A program made the translations under genes and the position numbers. Positions 11,460 through 22,692 of a stretch of 64,000 nt of DNA are shown piece after piece. A model generated the notes under the pieces. The model saw only the letters and a program-made list of their open reading frames with translations. It made no database searches and was not told the origin of the DNA. Position 1 is the first letter of the stretch, and the number at the start of each line of letters is the position of its first letter. The stretch is from Auricularia sp. M13 (Eukaryota > Basidiomycota > Agaricomycetes > Auriculariales > Auriculariaceae), in the NCBI GenBank assembly GCA_037042915.1, contig CM073198.1, positions 2,294,001 to 2,358,000 of the forward strand, in the 5' to 3' direction.

Positions 11460-12530
11460 TTAGGCCTCGCGCGCGAGAGCCGCCGTGTGCTGCTGCACGT
11501 ATCTCCAGTCCTGGTCCCAACGCATCTCCTTCATGACGACTTCGAACGCGTCCCACCACCACCTGTTCATGTCCGAGTGCGGCTCGTCGTATCTCGGGCG
11601 AGTGTTCCAGGGCTTGTCCTGCAGCACGTAGTGCAGACACTTGACCTCATCGTCGCACCACATCCGCGGGTGCGCCATGCGCGAGGTCTTGATGGCATTA
11701 TACACATAGGGCAGCGGCTTCCACCTGCCCTCGTATACCTTCGCGAGAAGGTCCTGGTCAGGGAAGTTGAATGTCGAGACGAGGTCGGAGGTCCTGAGGA
11801 AGCGGGTGATGGCCTCGAACTGCTGTCGCGAAGGCGATAGCACGACGTTCCCCGAGTTCAGAAGACGGTAAGGCCGGGGCGATTGAGGTGTTATTTGGGA
11901 AGCGCGCGTGGCCGACTCCGGATGCTCGAGTGGCGTGTATGCACAGTTTTCAGGGACCCTGCGGGATCATTCATGACGCAAGTCGACCTTCGGGCATGCA
12001 AGCGAGCTCACCAGTCGCGCGGGTAATGCGCAAAGCGACGCGGGTTGCAGGCGCAGGCATGGACTGCGGCAATGCCGCCCGGAGGGAGGTCCATGTACAT
12101 GAGCTCGTCCATGTTCCTGCGGACGATCATGTCCGAGTCGAGGAGGACGATGCGCTGCCGGTGTGTCAGTTGCGTCGCTTAGCGGGCTTAGCGCTCTGCG
12201 GCGCCGATCGCGAGCCAGGGGCGTGCATGTACTCACATCGTATTCCACCAGGTCAAACGCGCGCAGCTTCGTCCAGGTGTCGCGGAACCGCTCGTCCGAC
12301 GCGTTCAGCTGGTAGCGGCCGGGCGGGTTCAGCTCCTGCACCTCGCGCATCGCGATATTTCTGCGTCTCAGTATGCCCTTCGCCTGCTCGGACAGCTGTG
12401 GCGTGACCATGACCACGAGCGGGTACGCGGACCCCACGGCGCGCAGCGAATGCTCCAGCGCGAGTGTCGCGGCGAGGTACGACGGCTTGGTGAGCAGCGT
12501 CACATAGGCTGCTCTGCTGCGAGGGGCCAT
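11460..12530 (-). CDS. Glycosyltransferase family 8 (glycogenin / galactinol-synthase-like)
   Basis: A retaining nucleotide-sugar glycosyltransferase with the GT-A fold. It starts MAPRSRAAYVTLLTKPSYLA with the classic GT8 opening ALEHSLRAVGSAYPLVVMVTP. After an intron (about 12147-12236) come RIVLLDSDMIVRRNMDEL, where DSD is the metal-binding DxD motif (about 12130-12150), and DLPPGGIAAVHACACNPRR. Further on are NSGNVVLSPS (about 11840), FPDQDLLAKVYEGRWKPLPY and the conserved YNAIKTSR (about 11690). The end is Trp-rich (MNRWWWDAF), as in fungal members of this group. No signal peptide is apparent, so it is probably cytosolic. Fungal proteins of this group are often named galactinol synthase or glycogenin-like; the acceptor cannot be read from sequence. 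Confidence 0.87.
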
Positions 12531-13097
12531 ACTGAGTCGCTACCGGTGGCCACAGATGGAATCTTGCGAAAGTACGCCCTTTCAAGGGCTTCTCTTGTAA
12601 GGTACGCGGCACGGAGAAGCGAAGTAGCACAAGTTTCGTCACCCTCTCTTATTGCCGCCCGGCTTGGTTGTGTCGCTCCCTTTCCTTGTGAATTCTGGAA
12701 ACTGTCTGGGGGCCGTCATAGGTACGTGTGAGGCGATGCAGGGAGGGCCAGTTCGTGTCTGCCAACTTGAAGGCGGATGAAGTACCCAGAGTCTCCTTTC
12801 TCCGCCGGCTGACACTCGGCGCTCAACTTACCTGAATGAAAGCTGTTCCCTTTGTGGAATAAACCTCATATTTCTGAAAGCATCCTGCTTGCCGGCAAGT
12901 TTTTTGCTGGCGAAAAACAGTGACGCATGGGCCGTTGATGCTTTGTGATCCCCGGATGTCCCGGACACTGCAACGCTAGGACATATTCCCGCCATCGCAC
13001 ATGAGAGGTTCGCAACTTTTTAGGGTACCACGAAACCATCTGCTTCATTCCATGTATGACTAAGACAATAAGTGACTGGCACGAGGACATGGATTGT
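12531..13097. other. Intergenic region, no gene seen
   Basis: 567 bp between the GT8 start and the KAE1 stop, both on the minus strand. It holds the GT8 promoter and the KAE1 3' region. A 74-codon open frame at 12866-13090 has no recognisable content and overlaps none of the spliced models. Confidence 0.5.
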
Positions 13098-14567
13098 TCA
13101 CGCTCTCCACGTTATTGCGACTTCATCCGTCCGGAATCTACGCCGTAATGTGAGCGAAGAAAAGCTGGCCCGGAGGCCTGGGCCACGCTCACCTCTGCGT
13201 GCATGTACTGTCTGCCAGGGTCGTTTGGAAACCCATGCGATAGCTCAGCAACCCCGCCTGTGCGATCATGATGCCGTTATCGATGCAGAACCTGCACCAT
13301 ACGCCGGACCGTGAAGCAGAAAGTCTGGGAAAGAGAAGCAGGAAGAACCCTACCGCTCGTCTGTGGCAAACACGCGGCCGCCGCGTTCTCTGGCCATGAC
13401 ACCCATCATCTCTTGCAGCCTGAGGTTCGCTGCGGAAACTTACGGTGAGAGGGCCTCAAGAGGAAATAAAGGTCAACTTGCTTACACCCGACGCCTCCCA
13501 CGATGAGGACCTCCTTGCTTCCAATATGAGCCATCGCACGTTCGGTGATCTCGACCAACATCGCGTATAAAGTCTCTTGCAGGGAGTAGCAAAGGTCGGC
13601 CGGTGTGATAACATCCTCCGAGCCGTCCTCGTCCTTGGGCGAAGCGCAAAAGCGCTTATCTTGTGTGTATGCTTCTATGGCCATTAGTATGCCGGAGAAG
13701 GAGACGTCCATGCCCTTAGTGGCATACGGCAGCGGCACGAGCCGTTTTCCCCTGTGGCAAGATTGGCTACGAGCAATCTCGATCTAGCGATGAACGTCTT
13801 CTACCTCCTTGCCTCCAATTCAATGTTGTAGCCAGGGCTGGGATCGTTGCTGAGATTGATGACCCTGGCAAATCGGTCCAGGCAGTTTCCGACGGCAATG
13901 TCCAGAGTCTCCCCGAAGATGCGATAGCGTTGTCGGGAGTATGCAATTACCTGCGTGTTTCCTCCGGATACATAGAGTGCGACAGGATTCTGAGCGCCAG
14001 TAATTAGCCGCCCCATTTCGATGTCTATCGGCGAACGTTGTCCGTTAGAGAACATTGGCAGTAAGCAAGACGCGTACGCCCAACGCAGTGGTTCACGCCG
14101 ATCAGAGGTTTTTGGAATAGCAGGGACAGCGTGCGAGCCACGACGGCCACTGACTGGAGTGGAGCGCCCATCCCGGGGCCTGTAGAACAAAGGTCACATT
14201 CACTCAAGAGCAGCCACTGAACCCTCGACCTTTGGTGTAGCAGATACAGTCCAAGTCATGCATAGATATGGCAGCGTCGCGAAGAGCGTCGTTGATGAGT
14301 TTGTGGACCCATTGGCGATGGTGTTCGGCGGTATCACGAGGCAAGAAACCTTCTCCAGGAGGCGTGATGTAGGTATGGCGCACATTGGACAGCACAGACG
14401 TTGTTCCATCAGGCAGGTGCTGCATAACGCCCACACCGATCTTGTTGGCGGAACCCTCCAGCCCCAGGGCAAGATACGGCTTGGCTGGAAGCTGGAGTCA
14501 ATGAACGGAGCTCGATATAGCGTGTGCATTCACATGGAGGCTTCAGAGGGTTCTGGCGGCGGACCAT
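13098..14567 (-). CDS. KAE1: tRNA N6-adenosine threonylcarbamoyltransferase KAE1 (OSGEP)
   Basis: Catalytic subunit of the KEOPS complex, which adds the threonylcarbamoyl group to A37 of ANN-decoding tRNAs (t6A). The spliced protein reads [31 protein letters not shown]..., then [12 protein letters not shown] and GVNHCVGHIEMGR. The two metal-binding histidines of HxxxH are brought together across an intron (about 14028-14082). Further on are [75 protein letters not shown] and the end [13 protein letters not shown]. All are family signatures. The first intron (49 nt) splices CCA-T to CC-AAG; the last exon ends with TGA at 13098-13100. A longer in-frame start at 14612 exists, but 14567 sits just before the conserved core. 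ELP1 starts 92 bp away on the other strand. Confidence 0.93.
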
Positions 14568-14659
14568 GGCGCGAATGCTCGTTGGGCGATCGGGATGACT
14601 CTGAAGTAACACGCAAAGAGATCTGATTCCGACGCCACGGCTCTGCGCGCTTTTGCACC
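14568..14659. promoter_or_regulatory. 92-bp bidirectional promoter of KAE1 and ELP1
   Basis: Only 92 bp separate the two divergent start codons, so 5' UTRs and promoter elements must overlap. No TATA box is visible. If KAE1 uses the upstream Met at 14612, only 47 bp remain. Co-regulation is inferred from geometry. Confidence 0.6.
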
Positions 14660-17600
14660 ATGCGCAACCTCGCGCTGCTCTCGACTTCTGTCAATGCGTT
14701 TCAGGACCTGGAACTGCTGAGCTCGTGCTCCAACGTCGAAAAGGACGTGTCCTTTGTCTGCGGTCTCGTCCAGGGCACCTCGACGGTCGCGATTTATCGA
14801 TGTAGCAAGAACGTGCGTTCGCCAGCCCAGAGCTTCGACTGTGGACGTTAACCGTGCCATTCAGTCTGCGCATGAACGAATAGCACTGCTTGCGCCGGAT
14901 TCCAATGAAAAAGTGGACGAACGACCCAGGGTTATTGCGTTCAACTACCTTGCAGACACCAACACGCTCTGCGCTGTATTCCGCGACGGAAGAATCGTTA
15001 CAGTGACGTGCGAAGGCGATTCCACTGTAAGCCTACCGGAGGGGGGATTTGTCGCCATACTGACCTGTGTAGGTCGAGGTCGTTGGCGACGTTGAAGCTG
15101 GACTGAGCGCAGCGGCATGGAGTCCGGACGAGAGTCTTATCGTTATGATTACGAGTGCGTGCGTAACCAGCACCATGTACATAGCACTTAGGAATAATAC
15201 AGATGACAACCAAATGCTGCTCATGACACAAGATTTTGAGGTTCTTTCGGATGTGCCAATTCAGACCGAGGATTTTGGTGAAGGTATGAGCTGAACCCAG
15301 TCTCCAGAATCCAGCGGCGGATCACTGACGCACTCAACACACAGAGCAGGCCATCGACGTCGGTTGGGGTTCCAAATCGACTCAATTCCACGGTTCATTG
15401 GGCAAAACAGCAGCTCAACAAGCGCAGGAACAGGCCGAGCTCGCGTCTCGAGGTTCGATCAGCCCAGATGACGACCGCTTGGCGCGCGTGTCGTGGAGGG
15501 GCGACGGCGCGTATTATGTTGTCTCTACTCTCGACCGCCGTACCCTGCCCGACGGTTCTAAGAACTTGCGACGCGTTCTGCGGGTGTATAATCGCCTTGG
15601 CGCCTTGCAAACGACGTCGGAACCTGTTCCCGGCCTCGAGCATCCCTTGTCCTGGCGGCCAAACGGGTCGCTCATCGCCTCTACTCAACGCTTTGGCTTC
15701 CCTGGAGGAGGCGCGGGCAAGCCTGATCGCCACGATGTCGTCTTCTTTGAGAGAAACGGTCTGCGGCATGGCGAGTTTACTTTGCGAGAATCCCCTCCGG
15801 CCGTTTCCCTTCCAGGGCAGTGGGACTACAAAGTTAGACAATTGAGCTGGTCTAGCGACTCTTCCATTCTCGCTGTTTGGATCGAGCGCAGTGCAGGAGA
15901 TGTTGGTCCGTACAGCATCCCACACCTCTGTCGCCCGATCTGACGTGTTTGTACAGTGCAACTTTGGACTACTGGCAACTATCATTGGTGGGAAACTCCA
16001 GACGGCAGAGAGCGACGTTCTTATCACAACCTCAGGTACCTGAAGCATGAGATCGCTGCAGCAAGATACGGGGATGTCCGGTTCACATCCGTCTCGTGGC
16101 ATTCTGAGGATCCCCTTCGTATCTCACTCCTTACACAATGTATGGCTTCCCTGTGCTATCACACCAATGCTGATCCACATTCCAGCCAGATTCATTGACC
16201 GCCGGCTCGCCTGGGACACATACGCATCGCGTGCCGTGCTCCCATTCGACACAGGGATGGTGGCTGTCGTTGACGGCGGTACGTTCCTTCTCTTCTCACT
16301 AGCCACAGATCATCTAGCTAATGTATTTCCCAAGCTGGCATCAACTTAACTCCATTCCGGACGCAGAATGTGCCTCCTCCAATGTCAAGCCATACCATCA
16401 AGGCCCCCTTGACATCACCTCCGGTTCATGTTGCATTTGGAGGATCTTCCGACTGCATTGCGGGCCTATGGGAAAACGGGATCCTCGTGCTGTGGGACCT
16501 TAATTCAACTCCGGCGTTGAAGCAAGGCAAAGCATGCACCCCGGACGTCCGATGGCAGACGACCCTGCCGGAAGACTGCATCTGGCAGCAAGTGTCTGTC
16601 CGATCTGCGAAGGACGGCGCGACGCAGATTGCGGTAAAAGGTACAGCCCTCGAGGGCGGTGCGGACACCATCCGCACGCTCATTGTCGGCCAGGAGGACA
16701 ACGCAAACTCCATCACACCATTTGGGGAGGGAGGGAGACTCGTCGAGTCTCAGTCCCTCCCATTCGTGTGGCAATCTCCGTCCGGAGAACTCTGTTCGGG
16801 TACGCCCTGTCGCCCGGTGCTCTTCCATGCCTAATGTGATGCCCCATTCCCAGTGGACGATGAGAGTGACCTGCCCACACCGCTTTGCTCGTTTCCCGAG
16901 TTCTGCCCTTCCGCCACGCGTCTCGATAGTGCATCTGGCCTGGCTGCATTCGTCGGACTCGGGAGTAATGGTTCGCTCTATGCGGCGTGTGAGGACCGGG
17001 AAGCCGTCACTCTTGCAAGCAACTGCAACTCGTTCACGACGACTCCCGGCTTCCTCATCTACACCACAACGGCCCATGAAGCAGTCTTTGTCGCGGTCAG
17101 CAATCTGCACGCCCACCTCACCGAAAACGCGGCTTTGGCGCCTGAGACGCGACGCGTCGAGCGCGGGGCACGAATCGTGACGGCCGTCCCCAGCGCGATG
17201 AGCCTTGTGCTGCAGATGCCGCGCGGCAATCTGGAAACCATATATCCCAGGCCGCTCGTGCTCGAAGTCGTGCGGCGGGACATTGCCTCGTAACGCATTC
17301 TCTCTGCCTCTGCATTCCGAAGGTATCGGCTGACTATTCACTCCGCCGCGCAGGGGAGAGTATCGGGCAGCTTTCGTCGCGTGCAGAAAACACCGGATCG
17401 ACCTCAATATCCTGGTGGAGCATGACCGCGCGGCGTTCATGCGCGACATCCCGAAGTTCATCGACCACGTCAGCGAGGTCGACCATCTCAATCTGGTTCT
17501 TGCCGGCCTTGGGTAACTGCATCCCCCATCTCTTTCGGAATTCTGAGACTAATGCTTCCTTATGGTACAGACGCTCAAACCAGGACGCGGCAAGTATCGC

Positions 17601-19639
17601 TGAGCTATGCGACGCTATCCGCGAGGAGCTGGAGAGGCGCGACATCGTTCGCTACGTTAACACCATCCTCACCGCGCATGTCGTCAAGTCGCCGCCGGAC
17701 TACGAGTCTGCGCTGTCAGTCCTGCTTCGTCTGAGAGGTTTGCAAAATATTCCCTCCAGGTGATCCGGGGGAGACTGAGCATTCAATGGCAGAGACCGAG
17801 CCTGCGGTCGTCGAGGACGCAGCGAAGTACATCATCTTCCTCGTCGACGCCGAACGGCTGTTCAACACCGCGCTGGGGATGTACGACTTCTCGCTCGTGC
17901 TGCTCATCGCGCAGTTCTCGCAAAAGGTCCGTCGCCATCGCGGTCTATTTCCTCGCGTATACTCAGACATCTTTCACCGGTACTTACTGGCAGGACCCAC
18001 GCGAGTACCTCCCGCTGCTGCGCGAGCTGCGCGCGCTCCCGCCGGCCTACCAGCGCTTCCGCATCGACGAGCATCTGAAGCGGCACGAGCGCGCGCTGGG
18101 CCACCTCGCGCAGGCGGGCGACGCGCGGTTCGCCGAGGCGCTGGCGTTCGTCGAGAAGCACCGGCTGCACGTCCCCGCGCTGGGCCTCTGGCCCCCGGGC
18201 AGCGCGCAACACAAGGTCCGCATCCGTCTCCTCCCTTCTCCCGGGCGAGGCTGACGAAACGCCCTGGCTCCTGGGTATTCTTAGGCGTTGCTCAACATCT
18301 ACGGCGACTACCTCTTTGAGCGCAAGGAGTATGAGCAGGCCGCGCTCGGTGCGTGCTCTTCCACTTCCTGCACCCTTCGAATTGATCGAGCTGCATTCTC
18401 ATCCAATTCAATGAACAGCGTTCATAACATGCGGCAAACCGGACAAGGCGCTCGTCGCATACGAGCGCGCGCTCGGCTGGCGCGAGCTGTTCGCGTTGGC
18501 GGCCGAAACGGGCAAGACGCAGGACGAGGTCGTGGGCATGGCGCGCCGCGTGGGAGGTGCGTCCGGGTGATGGCTGCTTCTTCTGCGGCCTTCGGCTTAC
18601 AACACGGCTGCCATGTCATGCAGAGGGCTTGAGCTCCAAACGCCGCTACGCGGACGCCGCGGCCGTCTACCTCGAGTACGCGGCCGACCTCGACAGCGCG
18701 GTGCACGCGCTCGTCGAGGGCAACGAGTTTGCCGAGGCGCTGCGCTTGGTACGGTCGCGCTCTTCCTTCGCTCCGGCACAGACCATTCACTTTTTTCTTT
18801 GCAGAGCGCGAAGCACGCCCGGCCGGACCTGCTCGAGTCCGCCATCCTGCCCGGCGCGCTGGAGGCGCAGGTGCAGATGGCCGAGACGCTCGGCGAGACG
18901 CGGGAGCAGCTGGCGAAGCAGCGCGCGCGGCTGGACGAGCTGGCGGCGCGGCGGGATGAGGAGCCCGACGCGTTCTACGGCACCGCTGTGGAGGACGCGG
19001 CGCTGCACAATGTGGACGTGATGACGGATGCCAGCGCGTTTACGGCGTTCACGCGGTACACCAAGGCGCCGACGTCCGCGTCTGTGTCGTCGCGCGTGTC
19101 GAAGTGCGTTGCCATTAGACTTTGTTTTTCTTTTGTTCTTGCAGAATGGATTGATTGCTGACTAGGCTGCGTCGCGTGCAGACGGACGAGCAAGTCGAAG
19201 CGCAAGCTGGAGCGCAAGGCTAGCTCGGGGCGCAAGGGCACTGTGGACGAGGAGCGCTACCTCCTTACGTCCATCGGGAAACTGTGCGCGCGGTTGCCCA
19301 CAACGCAAGGTCTGCCTCTTTGCTTTGGTTATCCATGACCGCGTGCTGACAATCGGTGCAGCAGAAGCACAGAAGCTCCTTCACACACTGGTCGCACTGG
19401 GCGCCAAGTCTGCAGAGCACGAAGAAGCCGCGAGAGCGTTGCAGGACGAGCTGACGGCGTACGAGAGCGAGCTCCGGGATGCGGTGGAGCACGTGTGGAA
19501 GGAGGAACGCATGGTGCCAGCTGCGAGCTCGGAGGAACACAAAGCTGGGACGGAGATGGTGAAGATCGACAAGCCGGTGCTGGAGAGCAGGGCATGGAGG
19601 ATCGTGCTGCTAGACGCGCCAGTGTACAAGGAAGGATAG
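14660..19639 (+). CDS. ELP1: Elongator complex protein 1 (ELP1/IKI3)
   Basis: Scaffold subunit of Elongator, which makes the cm5U-type modifications at tRNA wobble uridines together with the Elp3 catalytic subunit. It starts MRNLALLSTSVNAF, the usual ELP1 opening. WD40 beta-propellers follow: AAWSPDESLIVMIT, AIDVGWGSKSTQFHGSLGK, VSWRGDGAYYVVSTLD, VRQLSWSSDSSILAVW and QLWTTGNYHWWE. The C-terminal helical repeats read IAQFSQKDPREYLPLLREL, FRIDEHLKRHERALGHL, YGDYLFERKEYEQAA and YADAAAVYLEYAADLDSAV. Near the end is a basic stretch RTSKSKRKLERKASSGRKG (about 19195-19250), corresponding to the tRNA-binding region of ELP1. More than ten short introns are present, for example a GTCCGT donor after AGDV (about 15905-15954). 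The length fits the family's roughly 1,300 residues. The stop lies 65 bp from the convergent CSL4 stop. Confidence 0.93.
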
Positions 19640-19704
19640 GACAACGAGAGCCCGAGGCAAAACTGCTTTCATCTTGCCCAGTCTTGAGCATTCTTGCACG
19701 AGCT

Positions 19705-20433
19705 TTATATGCCGTCGGGCTTTGCACATTTACGTTTTTCGATACGACCTGTTTTTGGACAGCGCATTTCCTGCCATGAAATCGGTTCCATCGTCGCGCC
19801 TGACATAATTCTTAGTCGAATGAAAGCAATACGGCTAAATGGCGCACCTGCTTCGCTGGTGGCAAAGATGACGCCAAGCTCGTTCTTTGCAGTAGAAAGA
19901 AAATAGCTGCGCGCGTCCCCCAACGAGATCTGTATGCCGCGTGTTAGAGCTGAGCGCCAAACGCGAACGACGCGACGCGTACGACGACTCCGCGGACGAC
20001 GTCTCCGCCGCGAAAGCACTCTGCGATCTTGACTTTGTCTTTCTCTGTCGCGCGGACGTCCTGGACGCGAATGACGCCCTGGAAGTCTTCGCCGTGCGGG
20101 AGGGGGATGCCGTCGACGACGGTAATGGCGAGCGTGGCCTGGGTGGGCGAGAGACGGACGACGGTGCCAATGACGACGGAGTCCTGGGACGGCGGGTGTG
20201 GGCGCGGGCGGGAGAGCGAGAGCGTCTAATTGAGAATGTCGTACGGTGCGGGAGGTACTGTAAGCGCGCAAGCAGCATAGGAAGGCAGGGCCAGTACTCA
20301 CGCCGCCCTCGAATTTGGGGACGCCGATGAGGCTGGCGCGCAGCTGGCCGTCGCGGACGTACGTGCCAGGGCCGAGCTTTGGCGCGGGGCCTTTCGGGAG
20401 ACGGATGGGCTGACCGGGGAGGAGGAGCGACAT
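19705..20433 (-). CDS. CSL4: Exosome complex cap subunit CSL4 (EXOSC1)
   Basis: S1-domain cap protein of the nuclear and cytoplasmic RNA exosome. It starts MSLLLPGQPIRLPKGPAPKL with the N-terminal barrel typical of CSL4 (LGPGTYVRDGQLRASLIG). After one or two introns come VVIGTVVRLSPTQATLAI and VDGIPLPHGEDFQGVIRVQD, the S1 RNA-binding fold, then KIAECFRGGDVVRGVVVRV and LGDARSYFLSTAKNELGVIF. The C-terminus MEPISWQEMRCPKTGRIEKR is the degenerate zinc-ribbon end of eukaryotic CSL4. Alternative Met codons upstream (to 20589) belong to an extension that lacks family similarity. The start is 99 bp from the divergent PDH E2 start. Confidence 0.92.
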   Translation of the reverse strand: MSLLLPGQPIRLPKGPAPKLGPGTYVRDGQLRASLIGVPKFEGGVSTGPAFLCCLRAYSTSRTVRHSQLDALALPPAPTPAVPGLRRHWHRRPSLAHPGHARHYRRRRHPPPARRRLPGRHSRPGRPRDRERQSQDRRVLSRRRRRPRSRRTRRVVRVWRSALTRGIQISLGDARSYFLSTAKNELGVIFATSEAGAPFSRIAFIRLRIMSGATMEPISWQEMRCPKTGRIEKRKCAKPDGI

Positions 20434-20532
20434 GGACGGGCAAGCAAGAGCTGAGGATCGGACGAGCCCGGCGCGCTCCGTGACCTGCCGATTTTTCCTC
20501 TCTCTCGCCTCCGAGTCCGTCGTCCAAAAGCC
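20434..20532. promoter_or_regulatory. 99-bp divergent promoter of CSL4 and PDH E2
   Basis: 99 bp between two start codons on opposite strands, including a pyrimidine-rich tract (tttttcctctctctcgcctc) near the E2 side. No TATA box is seen. Sharing is inferred from spacing. Confidence 0.5.
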
Positions 20533-22142
20533 ATGGCAAGCCTGGCCCGCGTCCTCGCCCGCAGTGCGTAGCCCGGACGTACTATGCAACTGGCCTGACC
20601 CGCCCAGGCCTCCACGCGTCCGCCCGCCGGGATGCGCTCTCCAAATTCGTGATGCCCGCCATGAGCCCGACGATGACAGAGGGCGGCATCGCGTCCTGGA
20701 AGAAGAAGCCCGGAGACGCGTTCGCCGCGGGCGACGTCCTTCTCGAAATCGTTAGTCGTCGCCCCGCGAAACGCGAGAGCATGCGCGCCCCTAACCGTCC
20801 CCCCCTTACCACTCAGGAGACCGACAAGGCCACCATCGACGTTGAGGCCCAGGACGACGGCATATTGGCAAAGATCATTGTGCGTCCCCCCCAATTCGAA
20901 TAGGCTATATTACCGCTGCTCATAGACACTCTCAGACGCCCGACGGCACAAAAAACGTCGCAATTGGCACGCCCATTGCAATTATCGGCGAAGAGGGCGA
21001 CGACATCTCCGGCGCAGACGCGCTGGCCGCAGAAGCCGACTCCCAGCCCAAGCAGCAGCAGAAGAAGGACGACGCGCCGAAGGAGAAGGACGGCGAGCAG
21101 TCCAAGTCCAAGCCCTCGCCCGCCGACGCCCTGGACCCGTTCGCGGGCAAGACGCCCGTCGCGCCGCAGACAAAGGGCGTGCAGTACGACTTTGACTCCT
21201 CGCGCGTCTTTGCGTCGCCCATCGCCAAGAAGCTCGCGCTCGAGCGCGGCATCCCGCTCGCAAAGGTCAAGGGCTCCGGCCCCGGCGGCCGCATCGTGCT
21301 CGAGGACATCGAGAAGTACAAGCCCGAGGCTGCAGCGGCGTCTGCTGGCGGCGCGGCCGCGTCGTCGCCCGTGTCCGCACAGTCGGCGGCTGACTACGTC
21401 GACACCCCCATCTCCAACATGCGGCGCGTCATCGGCCAGCGCCTCACGCAGAGCAAGCAGGACGTGCCGCACTACTACCTGACCGTGGACATCGACATGG
21501 GCAAGGTCCTCAAGCTGCGCGAGGTCTTCAACCAGGGGCTCGCGGAGAAGGGCGCCAAGCTGTCTGTCAACGACTTTGTCGTGAAAGCCACGGCGCTCGC
21601 GCTGGCGGAGGTGCCAGAGGCCAACTCGGCATGGCTGGGCGAGACGATCAGACAGTCAGCCTGCACGCCATTTCATATAGTCTAAAATGTGCTGAACCGT
21701 CGTTCCCAGATACAAGAAAGCCGACATCGCGATGGCCGTGGCGACGCCCAACGGGCTCATAACGCCCATCATCGCGAACGCCGGCGCCAAGGGACTCGCG
21801 GCGCTCTCCGCGGAGGCGAAGGCGCTCGCGAAGAAGGCGCGCGACGGCAAGCTGCAGCCGCACGAGTACCAGGGCGGCACCTTCACCATCTCGAACCTCG
21901 GCATGTACGACATCTCGCACTTCACCGCGATCATCAACACGCCGCACGCGTGCATCCTCGCCGTCGGCAGCACCGTCCCGACGCTCGTGCCCGCGCCCGA
22001 GGACGAGCGCGGCTTCCGCACCGCCCAGATCATGAAGGTCACCCTCTCGTCCGACCACCGCGTCGTCGACGGCGCAGTTGGCGCCCGCTGGCTCCAGTCC
22101 TTCAAGCGCTATCTGGAGAACCCGCTTACCTTCATGCTCTGA
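20533..22142 (+). CDS. LAT1: Pyruvate dehydrogenase E2, dihydrolipoyllysine acetyltransferase
   Basis: Mitochondrial E2 core of the pyruvate dehydrogenase complex; it transfers acetyl groups from lipoyllysine to CoA. Exon 1 encodes [10 protein letters not shown], the start of an Arg-rich mitochondrial presequence. Next is a single lipoyl domain: [20 protein letters not shown], with the lipoylated Lys in [10 protein letters not shown] (two introns split this domain). A Lys/Pro/Ala linker follows. The peripheral subunit-binding domain is [20 protein letters not shown]...[16 protein letters not shown]. The catalytic domain has [20 protein letters not shown] and the active-site [13 protein letters not shown], and ends NPLTFML. 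One further intron is at about 21656-21710. Length (about 450 residues) and single-lipoyl architecture match fungal Lat1. The gene lies head to head with CSL4. Confidence 0.94.
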
Positions 22143-22692
22143 GCTCAGCGCGCGCGGGTCGTGCGGGCTTCTTGTCGCTGAGGTAGTGGTCGTCGTAATT
22201 TTTTGTGCTGGCAAAATCGTACTTTCGCTCTATAGACTTTCCGCTTTGCTCTCTGTTTTACTGCAAATTCTTTGAAAGAGTCCTCAAGAATCTGAGCAGC
22301 GGTCAGAATCTTCACGGTGCCGCCTGTCAAGTTGCTGTTTGTTTGTCCAAGCTTGGCCGGTCACATCGTAAATACCTCCTGAAGAGTCGGTTCACCACAC
22401 AAATGCGGCATTATCAGTGACATGCGGAGTCCAGACGCAGTGCCTTGTTAGTCTGCTGTCCTGACTGCAGTGCACTGGAAAATGCTCGCGCTATTCGCAT
22501 CACACTCGGGCCATGTAAACCACAAAACACCTCACTTGGAGGGCCTTCCATTTGGTTGCACAGCTACCGGTACATGCGCGTTGCACTAAACAATAAGTAA
22601 CCTGAGCACTAGGCTGAATAATGATAGGTCCAGTCGTTCCCGCGAGATTGTTGAAGGGTATCGTCGTCAGGCGTCGTATGGGGCGTTGGCAC
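22143..22692. other. Convergent intergenic region, no gene seen
   Basis: 550 bp between the PDH E2 stop and the stop of the secreted CBM19-like gene. It is lower in GC than its flanks. I see no coding similarity or repeat; it presumably holds both 3' UTRs. Confidence 0.5.

Noticed and set aside
12866-13090. 74-codon minus-strand frame between GT8 and KAE1
   Set aside because: Short, no recognisable content, and lies just past the well-supported KAE1 stop.
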